Positions 36,213-45,327 are shown, counted from the first letter of the stretch. The stretch: 64,000 nucleotides of DNA from Paenibacillus terrae (GCF_000943545.1 NZ_JTHP01000009.1:62001-126000); one strand, 5' to 3'. The notes: generated by a model from the letters alone, not told the origin. Numbers and translations: made by a program.

Positions 36213-36437
36213 AGAAAGAGTCTTTCAGCACGTTATGTAATTGAAACCCATGATGGAGAAAAAATTCATATTGAAAACAATGAAATCCGATGTGTGCCTG
36301 AGCAATTTATAGATCAAGTAAAGGCAGGGAAAGTTATTGATCCGGAGCATGTTTACTTTCGAACCACACCTAAATTTCAAGCTCCAAGCCCCTTATATCA
36401 ATGGCTGAACAATTATATTTTTATAGGACAGCGCTAA
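36213..36437 (+). pseudogene. DUF3237-family gene remnant
   Basis: An open frame with no start codon encodes about 74 residues matching the C-terminal half of DUF3237 proteins: YVIETHDGEKIHIENNEIR, then DPEHVYFRTTPKFQ, then PLYQWLNNYIFIGQR. A TAA at 36210-36212 precedes it, and the N-terminal half is missing. It was too short and start-less to be called as a gene. It lies at the left edge of the accessory island. Between here and 36725 I see only an imperfect hairpin (36661-36687) and no gene. Confidence 0.55.
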
Positions 36438-36725
36438 GACTGCCTGATAAGGTATTACTTAAAATTTACTTAGTTCATTAATAGGAAAATTGAGCAGGGA
36501 GGTTTAATACATATAGTTTCTTTTGGGGGAAAATGTATTCAAGCGGTTGTTGGCATTTTATTTTTATCTTGGAGAGTGAAATGAGCATAGATGAAATATT
36601 GAGCTAACGGAATCATAGGATAACACTATCAGTAGGCTAACGAGTAACTGTGGGTTGTATGACGGGAAGGATCAATCGAATCCCGTCTTTAACTCCTTCC
36701 ATATAGATGGATTGTTTGTCTTGAC

Positions 36726-36923
36726 TTACCTGATAGCCATGGCTTCTTCCCATTCGGATAACAAATGTTGAATATTCTCGTTTTGATTCATTTTGAATTG
36801 CTCAACTTGAGTGAACAGAGGCTCATCTTCTAATGAACATGAAGCCTGTTGTTCACTGTCAAGTTCTAATTGATAAAATCGTTGGCGTAATGCTTCTTGA
36901 AACCAATCTGGCCAATCTGACAT
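36726..36923 (-). CDS. Hypothetical small protein
   Basis: A 65-residue acidic protein, MSDWPDWFQEALRQRF at the start, with Glu/Gln-rich helical character. The ATG has GGGAGGG 9 bases upstream, which is the main support. No family is recognised. Confidence 0.5.
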   Translation of the reverse strand: MSDWPDWFQEALRQRFYQLELDSEQQASCSLEDEPLFTQVEQFKMNQNENIQHLLSEWEEAMAIR

Positions 36924-37005
36924 AACACATTTCCCTCCCGTGGTTGAAGTGTGTGTATGTTAACTCTGATAGGAAGGGATGGCAAGTCATTGTTTTTAGT
37001 TGAAA

Positions 37006-37046
37006 AGGCTCATTCCTAACTCATAGTCAAGTTGGAATAAGCCTTC
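37006..37046 (-). terminator. Terminator after the orphan immunity gene
   Basis: On the minus strand AAGGCTTATTCC and GGAATGAGCCTT form a 12-pair stem with one wobble pair, followed by TTTTC. It ends the transcript of the 37216-37614 gene. Confidence 0.65.
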
Positions 37047-37215
37047 GAAAATTTATCAAGTGTTTGTCAAGTTGTTTTGTGTATGGTGCTAAGATTGTAA
37101 GTCGAGTCTGCACAAAATTATTGATAGGCTCGTAATATATAATATTGATTTAACAATGTAAATACCTATATAAATCCTGTTAGAATGTTTGTAACTTATG
37201 AGGTTCACATTGTAT

Positions 37216-37614
37216 CTAAAGTAGTGCCTTGAATGGAGGATGACCTGTTTCTTGATTTTGTAATATGCTAGGTTTACGGAATCTTAAGCTTGTTTGAATT
37301 TTAAAAATTGCTACATAATCTTTTACCTCTTCAAAAGAAATATTCAGCCAAATGGGTACAAGAGGGATTAATCCAGTAAATAGTTTTATTATCTCATCCA
37401 ACTCTAAATATCTCCCGTTAGTATTTTCTTTACTTAAAAGGGTTAATTTAATCCATTCATCTGTTGAGTTTAAGTTTTTTCCATGCTCTTCTACAGGCTC
37501 CACAATAAACCGGATTTCTTGGTTTATTAAACCTTTTTGTTTTTTTACTTCATCAACGGTCTTCAATAAATTTTCTCTAAAAAGTTGCTTATTCATTTGT
37601 GTTATTTTTTCCAA
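37216..37614 (-). CDS. Probable immunity protein for the orphan toxin cassette
   Basis: A 132-residue soluble protein. It begins 15 bases after the stop of the orphan toxin fragment, and TTG 37614 has AGGAG 9 bases upstream; ATG 37596 is an alternative. No named family is recognised. The immunity role is inferred from position (toxin C-terminus followed by a small acidic protein) and from the same arrangement at 42052-42466. Confidence 0.5.
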   Translation of the reverse strand: MEKITQMNKQLFRENLLKTVDEVKKQKGLINQEIRFIVEPVEEHGKNLNSTDEWIKLTLLSKENTNGRYLELDEIIKLFTGLIPLVPIWLNISFEEVKDYVAIFKIQTSLRFRKPSILQNQETGHPPFKALL

Positions 37615-37629
37615 TTTAAGATGCTCCTA

Positions 37630-38061
37630 TTATTTTATTTTTTTGCTTACCACTTTTTCGGCTTCTGTAAGATAGCCCGATTTATTTATCTCAAATTTAT
37701 ATAATTCAATCCACCCTCCTTTTACCTTTACTCCAGCTTTTTCAAATAGTTCTGGATAGTTTGATGCTTCAACTACTGTTGGCCGATAATGGCCTGACTT
37801 ATTATCAATTCTTCTTACTTCTCCTTGACCGTTTATTTTTAATTGCCCTGCCGCAAGAACTTCATCTCGATTACCTAAAGTATGATGTCGTTTACCAATA
37901 ACTAATTTACCATTTTTATCTATAACAAAATCCACCTGTGTTCTGCCGTTAATTCCTTTGATTTTTCCGTTTTTCAAAGTATATGTGAGTATTTTCCCGT
38001 CTTTAGGTAACCCTTCATCAGGGAATTTATTCTTGATTGTTGAACTAGCTTTACCCGTCCC
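37630..38061 (-). pseudogene. Orphan polymorphic-toxin C-terminal cassette
   Basis: An open frame of 143 residues without its own good start (a TTG at 37977 has no site). It begins directly after an in-frame TAG with GTGKASS and ends with VVSKKIK. The core HHTLGNRDEVLAAGQLKING and RRIDNKSGHYRPTVVEA resembles known polymorphic-toxin C-terminal domains of RHS/CDI-type proteins (Ntox43-like, tentative). The DNA at its edge shares 13 bases (38051-38063) with the toxin-domain junction of the full-length protein at 42836-42848, so it looks like a displaced, promoterless toxin tip. Confidence 0.6.
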
Positions 38062-38148
38062 CTAAGTAGTAATCTTAAATTAGGGAATAAAGAAGATGGT
38101 AACCATTTTTCCAATTACCACCATTATATCATCCTGCTTTGAGTTCCG

Positions 38149-39372
38149 TTATGGACTTGCCGCCCTGTATTCGGTTTTGTTCTTCATCATGCCATAGATA
38201 ATATTTACAAGCCTTCTCATGACGCATATGAAGGCTTGTTTCTTCGTCTTGCCTTCTGCTAGCTTCCGTTGATAGAACTCGTAGAATAAGGGATTACGCT
38301 GTCTCTTGTTCTTCCCTTTGGCAACTTGGATTTGCTGAACGGCAAGGTTATGGAAGATGGCGTTCAGAACACGATTACCTTGTCCACTGGCTTGGTCTTT
38401 GCCCTTGCCGCCTGAACTAAAGCGGACAGGTGCAATTCCTGCAAAACGGGCTAGCTTGTCAGCGTTAGAGAATCGACGAATATCTCCGATTTCAGCAATC
38501 AGTTCCGCCGCTGTAACGGTGCTAATTCCATCCATCGACTCTAGCCTGTAATCAGTCTGTGCCAATACCACCCGAAGCTGTTCCTCGATTTGGTTGATGA
38601 GTTCTCGACTTCTCCGCATGTCCTTGACCATGTTAACAATGAGGAAGTCCCTGTATTCTTGGAAGTTCCGCTTAGTCTCGCCGTCCTGCTTAATCAATTC
38701 TAGTATTTCTTCTGCCTTACGGGTCGAACAGGTGTTATGACTCGCTTGGCGTAGATATTCCGCCAGTTCATCTACCCCCACGGTCAACGCCTGATGCGGA
38801 GCAGGATGCTTCTCCCAAAAGGCAAGGGCGGCTTTACCGTCGATGTCACAGAAGAATTTCTTGTAGGACGGATAGTGATAACTTAACTGTTGATGCATTT
38901 GATTCTTCAAGCCACTGGCATATTTGACGATGGCGTTCCGCCTCGCTACCAGTTGACCTAATGTCCAGTACAAGTCTTGCGGATTCGCATCCGGCAATTC
39001 ATCGAGTCTTGCAAGGAGTACCTTGGCGATGCAGAATGCATCCCAACTGTTGCTCTTTTGCGTAGTCGCATGGCTCATTCGTTCGCTGTAGGACAGAGCA
39101 GAATTCACTTCCTTAACGATTTGCTTCTTCTCGACTAGGTGGACGGCTAAGGCTCTGCCGTTGCCGCCCGTATCTTCTAACCCATATACAGGGGTCAAGC
39201 CTTTTGCCGTATGCTTCTTGACGAACTTCATCAGGTCATCGAATGCAGACGGTTTATTCTCAATCTGAATCTCACCAAGCCGCTCGTTCCAACAGTTGAT
39301 GATGACCGCCGTATGGTGGGCTTTATGTAAATCCAGACCGACATAGATGTGATATTGTTTGTAGTGGCTCAA
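38149..39372 (-). CDS. IS110-family transposase
   Basis: A 407-residue DEDD transposase. The N-terminal RuvC-like domain begins YVGLDLHKAHHTAVII and includes GLEDTGGNGRAL and TQKSNSWDAF; the C-terminal Transposase_20 domain contains LESMDGISTVTAAELIAEIG and RFAGIAPVRFSSGG with the conserved Ser. It appears intact. IS110 elements lack terminal inverted repeats, so the ends cannot be fixed by eye. Members of the family use an RNA from a noncoding end to choose their target. It sits between the orphan toxin cassette and the recombinase remnant. Confidence 0.9.
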   Translation of the reverse strand: MSHYKQYHIYVGLDLHKAHHTAVIINCWNERLGEIQIENKPSAFDDLMKFVKKHTAKGLTPVYGLEDTGGNGRALAVHLVEKKQIVKEVNSALSYSERMSHATTQKSNSWDAFCIAKVLLARLDELPDANPQDLYWTLGQLVARRNAIVKYASGLKNQMHQQLSYHYPSYKKFFCDIDGKAALAFWEKHPAPHQALTVGVDELAEYLRQASHNTCSTRKAEEILELIKQDGETKRNFQEYRDFLIVNMVKDMRRSRELINQIEEQLRVVLAQTDYRLESMDGISTVTAAELIAEIGDIRRFSNADKLARFAGIAPVRFSSGGKGKDQASGQGNRVLNAIFHNLAVQQIQVAKGKNKRQRNPLFYEFYQRKLAEGKTKKQAFICVMRRLVNIIYGMMKNKTEYRAASP

Positions 39373-39503
39373 AAGACTTCACCCCTGATTACGGATTCTG
39401 TCGTGACTCAGGTAAAGAATAGGGGCAACCTCAGTTCAAGCGTTACTCTTTCGAGCAGCAATGGGACGCAAGCCTCTCTATTCCTTGCCTTAAATGTCAC
39501 CAG

Positions 39504-39746
39504 TTATTTCAGTTTAAAAGCCAGAAATGCTTTTGCTGATTTCAAATGTAAAAGTTCCAGACGCACTGTGTCTTCCAATTGGTGGATGGCTAGCAATACT
39601 TCTTCTACCATCAGTTTGTCAAAAATTTCACCATATCGGAAGATATGGTCAAATATCGCATGTTGGCATTGTTCCAACGTTTCAAGTTTCTTGTAATAGC
39701 TGTCTTCCTGTTCGACGTAGCAATTGTAGGTTTCCATCTGCTCCAT
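39504..39746 (-). CDS. Hypothetical small protein downstream of the recombinase
   Basis: An 80-residue helical protein (MEQMETYNCYVEQEDSYYKK...) starting 12 bases after the recombinase frame ends. The ribosome binding site is weak. It is probably a coiled-coil or helical-bundle protein of the same mobile module. No family is recognised. Confidence 0.45.
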   Translation of the reverse strand: MEQMETYNCYVEQEDSYYKKLETLEQCQHAIFDHIFRYGEIFDKLMVEEVLLAIHQLEDTVRLELLHLKSAKAFLAFKLK

Positions 39747-39757
39747 GCCGCCACCGC

Positions 39758-40510
39758 CTATATAATGGCTTGATGAAGCCCATTGGCTTCAATGCCACCG
39801 TAGAGATAAGTACCTTCGTATAACGGTCGGCGATCAAGGATGCGTTTAATCTGTACCTTTGTAAACTTCTTGCCCTGTTGTGTCGTAAAGCCGTCATCAT
39901 TCATTTGATACGCTAATTGAGATTATGACCAGTCAGGAAATAACTCCTTGAGTTCAAACAATCGCTGTACAGCGGTAGCTTCATCGAGATTAATTTCGAT
40001 TGCCTTCTGACCTTTCTTCGCTTTGTAGCCGAACGCCGCCCGACCTCCTGCGTAGCCGCCTTGCTGTGCTTTCTTGTTGCGTCCTCGACTTAACTTCATC
40101 GAGATTTCAAGCCGTTGGTATGCGTCAAGCAGTTCCATAAGCCCATTGATTAAGAAATCGGATGGGTCTTTCTTGTAGATGCTGTAAGTCGGTTGTTCAA
40201 TGCTACGAACATCCACGCCATGCTTTTTGAACTCTCGATGAACGAGAACTTTCACGATGTCAGACCGCCAGAGACGGCTTGTATTGAGTACGACAACTGC
40301 ATCCACATTTTGGGCGGCAATAGCCGTCAGCAGGCTCTGAAAGCCGATTCTGTCCACCTCAAGGGCTTCTTCGTCAATCTTCGCCCCACTGATTCCTTCG
40401 TCAGTGAAGATGTGAAGTAAGTTCCATCCCTGTTCCTGACAATAGGAACGGATTTCGTCCTGCTGATACGATAAGCTGTGAGCAAGTATCTTATGCCGAT
40501 ACGACTTAGA
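39758..40510 (-). pseudogene. Serine recombinase pseudogene
   Basis: The frame encodes a large serine recombinase missing its N-terminal catalytic Ser segment: it begins at SLSYQQDEIRSYCQEQG, continues with IFTDEGISGAKID and AVVVLNTSRLWRS, then the recombinase-domain end DDGFTTQQGKKFTKVQI and YEGTYLYGG. A TAA at 39923-39925 interrupts the frame between FPDWS and SQLAYQMN, and translation in the same frame continues to a TAG at 39758-39760. Loss of the Ser motif and the nonsense codon make it inactive. The intact middle spans 39923-40357. Confidence 0.75.
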
Positions 40511-40699
40511 TTAAAAGCAATCCTTGAGGAAAAAGGAATGTCTCAAAGGGAATTGGCTCGGCTAATGAATGTTCGCCCTAATACAATCAGTCATCTATGC
40601 TCCGATAAGGTCAATGCGGCATACTTCGATACACTGGAACAAATTTGTCGGACGCTTGACATTAGCCTGAACGAACTTCTTGTACTGGAAGATGACTAA
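40493..40699 (+). CDS. Small XRE-family helix-turn-helix regulator
   Basis: A 68-residue protein made of a single Cro/C1-type HTH: MSQRELARLMNVRPNTISHL is the two-helix core. ATG 40493 is chosen because the family starts close to IRLRLKAIL; a GTG at 40478 gives five more residues. It resembles the two XRE proteins at 46408 and 46654. It is divergent from the recombinase remnant and overlaps the end of the Rep-like gene by 38 bases. Confidence 0.75.
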   Translation: MPIRLRLKAILEEKGMSQRELARLMNVRPNTISHLCSDKVNAAYFDTLEQICRTLDISLNELLVLEDD

Positions 40700-41522
40700 T
40701 CTTGCCGGATAGAATGGCACAAGGGAGCGTTATTGCCTCCTGCCATTGCTCCGCCGCCAGATCGTTCAGGTCTAGTATATCCTGCGTTCTCATCTGTTCT
40801 TGAATTTGTTTACGGTAATAAGGAGTTGTATTCTGCGGTAGAAGTTCTCCTTGCTGAATTTCCTGAACAAGCCGCCCCACCTTCGGGGCAAACTTGGATA
40901 AGTCCGTCAGCACAGCACATAGATATTTACTGTTAAACTGCGGCGGATACTGAACGAGCGAAGCAAGCTGTATCTTTCCCTTCGGTGCATATACAATCTC
41001 TATCCTCGTTCTCTCCCCTTTGATTTCCTGCCGCCCTGTCTCCAACAACTGACGTTTCTTGTCATATACCCGACAATAGCCATCTTCCTGTCGCTGATGC
41101 TTGCCGTTGTAATAACGAGTTCCTTTGAACGGTCGTAACCTGCGACCCTTCGTTGACATTGTAAACAGGTCATTTATTGGAACAGGGATGTCGAAAGCAA
41201 CGTCACAACGTACAAACAAGATTTCGTTGGCATAGTCTCGGATTTGTTCAAGCCAATGACGGAAGTAGACAAGCGACTTCGGGTAGACCTCAATTCTTAA
41301 CGTGTTCTTTCGAGTTTTCGGAGCATAAACCAACTTATAGGAGATGTGCAGGAAGTGTTCCCCTGTGTTGATTCTGATACGGTATTGAAATCCTCTATCC
41401 CCCACCGTCATCCTGACCCCGTAATAGTGACAGATTCGTTTATGGAACTCATTGAAGAAGTCCCAGTACACGTCTGTAAAGTCAATGACAATACGGTCTA
41501 TGGATACCGTTACCCCTTTCAT
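40662..41522 (-). CDS. Plasmid replication-initiation-factor-like protein
   Basis: A 286-residue protein resembling Rep proteins of Gram-positive plasmids and conjugative elements (Rep_trans, pfam02486-like): VRCDVAFDIPVPINDLF, GTRYYNGK, CRVYDKKRQLLETG and RTRIEIVY are in the expected order. ATG 41522 has a strong GGGAGGGG site. The assignment is by motif impression only. With the recombinase and XRE genes it suggests an integrated plasmid or conjugative element, now incomplete. Confidence 0.55.
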   Translation of the reverse strand: MKGVTVSIDRIVIDFTDVYWDFFNEFHKRICHYYGVRMTVGDRGFQYRIRINTGEHFLHISYKLVYAPKTRKNTLRIEVYPKSLVYFRHWLEQIRDYANEILFVRCDVAFDIPVPINDLFTMSTKGRRLRPFKGTRYYNGKHQRQEDGYCRVYDKKRQLLETGRQEIKGERTRIEIVYAPKGKIQLASLVQYPPQFNSKYLCAVLTDLSKFAPKVGRLVQEIQQGELLPQNTTPYYRKQIQEQMRTQDILDLNDLAAEQWQEAITLPCAILSGKISHLPVQEVRSG

Positions 41523-42051
41523 GTGCCACCCCCTCCCGAATTTTTCATGAATTTCGGGCTTAATTAGGGGGCAGGTGGCTAGCCTTTAAACGTTACCCTG
41601 CCTGTTGTATGTCAACTGGTCGTCACCAGATTATCCTTACACAATAAAGATCGTAACTACTATCAAATTCGTTGCATGCTTCCTTGTAAAAATGGTTCAG
41701 ATACAGCCTCGCAATATAGTGGTCGAACTATCCTGCAATTTAGGTGCAATGTTTCTAGCCTACATCCATCAGGAAACGTAATTTACAGTTGTGAATGATT
41801 TTGAAAAATCGGTGAGAAAGCGAACATAACAAAAAACAGATCCATTATGGTGGTATCTGACCATAATCGACCTGTTCAATGTAACGGAATAGCGTTATTT
41901 AGGTTATAAAATTAAAGCATTTGATGTGCGTACAACCGAAATGAAGAAATCTTTATACGGGTATTACATGGGTTATTTGTGTTATTAGTTGAATGATGGG
42001 TTTATTCGGCACTGGGTAGCCCCCACCGCTAACTACTGTATGCTCATCCCA
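41523..42051. other. Gene-poor stretch between Rep-like and immunity genes
   Basis: About 530 bases without a convincing gene. Near 41567-41605 GGGCAGG and CCCTGCC can pair across a 25-base loop just upstream of the Rep-like gene; GGTAGCCCCCACC near 42016 faces the immunity gene. No recognisable RNA or mobile-element end. Confidence 0.4.
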
Positions 42052-42453
42052 TTATTTCGGAAAAGGGGTATCATTTAGAATTTTACATGATATTTTTTTT
42101 GCAACAATGAAAATCGGTGGGCTTTCAAAATCCTCCACACTTACTTTGAAGATGTAATTCCCTAGTTCCACCTTGTATTTTTGATTCATTTCAAGAGTTT
42201 CTTCATCATTGGCTAGTTCAATAAATACTTTTGATGTGTCTGTGTGCCATAAAAACAAAGTTGAAACAAAATATGGTTCTTCAAACTCAATATCTATCGC
42301 GTACTCATTACTACTTTGGTCTATGCTACCTGACAAAACAATTTGCCATGTGTTCATTTGACAAAATTCAAAGTCCATCCATAAACATTGGCTTAAATAC
42401 AAGTTAATTTTGTCAATCTCTTTCTTAACCTCATCTAAACTCATTACAAACAT
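42052..42453 (-). CDS. Probable immunity protein of the VgrG-like toxin
   Basis: A 133-residue acidic, beta-rich protein (WQIVLSGSIDQSSNEYAIDI, CKILNDTPF at the end). It starts 13 bases after the toxin stop; AGGAGAT precedes ATG 42453 at good spacing, and ATG 42462 overlaps that site. No named family is recognised. The immunity role is inferred from its position right behind a polymorphic-toxin gene and its small acidic character. Confidence 0.55.
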   Translation of the reverse strand: MFVMSLDEVKKEIDKINLYLSQCLWMDFEFCQMNTWQIVLSGSIDQSSNEYAIDIEFEEPYFVSTLFLWHTDTSKVFIELANDEETLEMNQKYKVELGNYIFKVSVEDFESPPIFIVAKKISCKILNDTPFPK

Positions 42454-42465
42454 AAAAATCATCTC

Positions 42466-45327
42466 CTAAGGTAAGTCTATGTGAGTATTTTTTGCTCCAG
42501 TAACGTTAAAATTCGGGTTCAAGTCTCCCTTTTTATTAAACTCTTTCAGTTCACTTTCCTTGTACCATTTTCCATCTGTCCCCAAATATTCAGTACCACT
42601 TCCTTGAACTTTAGGGTCAGGATTAGGAACTGATTTTCTTGAGACTCTATATATACTTCCAGCATTGGTGTGTTGACTATTGCCGGGATGTATTCTTACC
42701 TCGTATACATAACCATCTGCCGTCCAAGGATGCTTAAGTCCATTTGGTATGCTCGTCAATCCCTGTTGTTCCAACGCTTCATCAAGGAAATCTTTAGGAT
42801 TTGTTGAGTTGAGGAGATTCCTTCCCTGACCACCATTACCCGTCCCCTCAGTTTTGGGTGGTTCGATTGGTTTTGAAGGCGTAGGTTTAACTGTTACCGG
42901 TTTTCTTATATTACCCTCTGGAACTTTAATCGGCCCAGAAGGTATTTTTATCCCATTTAACTTAACACCAATTGAAGCTCCAACGCCTGGAAAACTATTA
43001 ACTATACTACCGAGAATAATAGTATCGGCTTGTGCTTTTGTTATTTTTTTTCCGGTTATAGAATCATAACCTTGTTGAGCTGCTTTCATGTGTTTTATGG
43101 TAAAATCCTCATGAACAGGTTCCTGTTTTATTTTGATTTCTCCACTTTGGACAGCTTTCTTATAGGCCATGGTAGCATTGCTTGATTCCGGAGTAATATA
43201 ACCATCTTGGGTGAAATACCACTCATCTCTTATCGTCATTCTACCATATTTGCTATAGTCATAGGCTGCTTTAGTCTTTCCCTTTTCCTTAGAGATATCG
43301 TATTTGGCTTTATCGGTAGGAACTTGTTGCTGGGCATGAGCCTTGGCATTTGATTCTTTCAGTAAGTTCTGCACCAGCTCCAGTGGGCCACCGGAATCAG
43401 CCACATGACGTGCACTTGTATACACTTTCCCCAAAATCCACTTGCTATAGTAAGCTTGTTTAGCCAGCTTGTGCTCGTATTGACTAATCAACCCTTGCAT
43501 GGCTAAACCAGCCAAGTGTTTGAGCGGATGTAACCCCGTTCCTTTAGCATCGCCAACCGTTGGCGTTCCTTTAGCATCGCCAACCGTTGGCGTTCCTTTA
43601 CTACGAATAGGGATGGCTCCAGTTGCTTGTAACACCGTTTCTGCCACTTTACCTGCTGGTCCACCCACCGTATTCAACATCACACTGGCTACGTTCCCAA
43701 CTACGGGAATGGAACCTAATAGCTTGGATATCGTCCCCATCAAGGCATTCGCCTGTTGAAGCGCTGCTGGAGTCGTAACTTTTGCTTTAGGAGTAGGGGC
43801 TTGGCTGCTCTTGGCTGTTGCGGTTTGTGCGTCCTCATATGCTTTGATGCTCATTAATGGCGGTTCTGGGACAGGAGGGAGGTCAGCTACAAAAACGGGA
43901 GCTTTCACCGTCCCTTCCTGATAAATCACTGGAGACTTGGTATCCGTCTCACCATCCAGCACCATGCTACTGGCCCCACCTTTTAGATGAAGGGCTGTTC
44001 CAGCTTCTAACGACAGTTCCTCACCTGCATCGAGCTTCACGTGACTACCCTGAATCTGTACATCCCCTAGGCTGTTGATGGTGATGCCCGTATCCTCGTG
44101 CAGTGTAATAGAAAATCCATCCGAGGTGGAGAGGGTCAATTCATGCTCAGACATTTCTACCCCGCTACCTTGCACATGTTGCCATACCTTCACATTCGGC
44201 TGTCCATTTGTGTGGCGTTGTTGTCGTAGCGAATCGGTCACATAGGCATCCTGTTCGCTGTGTGTAGGCAGATACAGTTCGACCTGTTCCCCAATCTCAG
44301 GCATATCGTACCAGCCGCTATGTTCTTCGGCTACATATCGAGTCGCTACAGGAAACCAACAGGCTTTGGCAGGATCTTGCTTCGGGTCGATATCCAGTTG
44401 AAGCTGTACGAAATCCTGCTGTACCTTGAGCACCGTTCCTGTCAGCGAAATCCCGGTGGCCTGATCGTTTTCATACCGGGCATAGCGAATATTCTGTTCC
44501 GCTTGGAGATCATAGCGGGTACGCAGTAAGCCATCCTCTAACTGTGTCACTGCCCGAACGACGACCAGTTCTTTGCCTTGACTAATGGGTAACGTGATGA
44601 GGTCACCTAGAGCGTAGTATTGCAGACTTTCAATTGTATAGGTGACATACGAGCCAGCACGTTGTTCTCCGGGCTTTTCCGCATCCAACTCATGAAACGT
44701 TTTTCGTACCCTGTAAAACACATCCCGTTCCACTTTGTGCTGCTTGCCTTCTGGCATCCCGAAGAAAACTTTGGGTGAGGCTGCGGTTACCTCTGGCACA
44801 AGTATTGAACCAAAGCGAGAAGCGAGGCGTTTTAAAAATGCCCAATCCGTCTCCTCATATTGTAAAACAAAAGTATCCAGTTTGGCATAATTAGTTACGG
44901 TATCAATGGCGTCTCCATACTGATACTTTCGAACCATTGCGGTGACCAGATCATCATAAGTGCGGTGAATATCTTGGTAGGAGCGTTTTTTTACCTTGAT
45001 ATCCATTTGGTACGAATGGGAAGCAGCTTCCAGTTCAAACGTATACACGCCTCTCACACAATGCACAGACATACTCGTAACAATCCCATGGAACAGCCTT
45101 CTTAGCGATTGTCCCTGATCATCCAACTGACGAATGACAATCGGCTCTTGCTCCATATTTTGACCGATACAAGCGGCTCCTTGTTCTTCGGAGAGCATAC
45201 CACGGATCTGTAAGTACGCATGATCGTTGATGGCACGTGCGATTTGAAGGTATTCAATGTGTAGTGGCTGAAAAGGACCATAAAAGCGCAGGCTTTCATA
45301 GCCGATTCCATCTGACAATGCGCTCAA
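42466..45327 (-). CDS. VgrG/gpD-like protein with C-terminal polymorphic toxin domain
   Basis: A 953-residue fusion. Residues 1 to about 280 resemble phage gpD/VgrG gp27-like baseplate hubs (LFHGIVTSMSVHCVRGVYTF, YEETDWAFLKRLASRFG). Residues about 290-400 form a gp5-like OB-fold (DMPEIGEQVELYLPTHSEQD) followed by beta-rich repeats (about 400-475). Then come an Ala/Pro/Lys-rich linker, a 9-residue tandem repeat (KGTPTVGDA twice), a pretoxin region, a Pro-rich hinge (KPTPSKPIEPPK), and after GTG at about residue 828 a toxin domain of about 126 residues ending NVTGAKNTHIDLP. The start is TTG 45327 with AAAGGAG upstream. No other injection-system gene is intact nearby. The toxin activity is not identified. 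Confidence 0.75.
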   Translation of the reverse strand: MSALSDGIGYESLRFYGPFQPLHIEYLQIARAINDHAYLQIRGMLSEEQGAACIGQNMEQEPIVIRQLDDQGQSLRRLFHGIVTSMSVHCVRGVYTFELEAASHSYQMDIKVKKRSYQDIHRTYDDLVTAMVRKYQYGDAIDTVTNYAKLDTFVLQYEETDWAFLKRLASRFGSILVPEVTAASPKVFFGMPEGKQHKVERDVFYRVRKTFHELDAEKPGEQRAGSYVTYTIESLQYYALGDLITLPISQGKELVVVRAVTQLEDGLLRTRYDLQAEQNIRYARYENDQATGISLTGTVLKVQQDFVQLQLDIDPKQDPAKACWFPVATRYVAEEHSGWYDMPEIGEQVELYLPTHSEQDAYVTDSLRQQRHTNGQPNVKVWQHVQGSGVEMSEHELTLSTSDGFSITLHEDTGITINSLGDVQIQGSHVKLDAGEELSLEAGTALHLKGGASSMVLDGETDTKSPVIYQEGTVKAPVFVADLPPVPEPPLMSIKAYEDAQTATAKSSQAPTPKAKVTTPAALQQANALMGTISKLLGSIPVVGNVASVMLNTVGGPAGKVAETVLQATGAIPIRSKGTPTVGDAKGTPTVGDAKGTGLHPLKHLAGLAMQGLISQYEHKLAKQAYYSKWILGKVYTSARHVADSGGPLELVQNLLKESNAKAHAQQQVPTDKAKYDISKEKGKTKAAYDYSKYGRMTIRDEWYFTQDGYITPESSNATMAYKKAVQSGEIKIKQEPVHEDFTIKHMKAAQQGYDSITGKKITKAQADTIILGSIVNSFPGVGASIGVKLNGIKIPSGPIKVPEGNIRKPVTVKPTPSKPIEPPKTEGTGNGGQGRNLLNSTNPKDFLDEALEQQGLTSIPNGLKHPWTADGYVYEVRIHPGNSQHTNAGSIYRVSRKSVPNPDPKVQGSGTEYLGTDGKWYKESELKEFNKKGDLNPNFNVTGAKNTHIDLP
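43538..43600 (-). repeat. 27-base tandem repeat in the toxin linker
   Basis: Two perfect copies plus 9 bases of a third of a 27-base unit, each containing the palindrome CGCCAACCGTTGGCG. It encodes KGTPTVGDA per unit, so copy-number change keeps the frame. Confidence 0.85.

Noticed and set aside
43538..43600. Direct repeats considered as a CRISPR array
   Set aside because: The units are contiguous without spacers and encode an in-frame peptide repeat.
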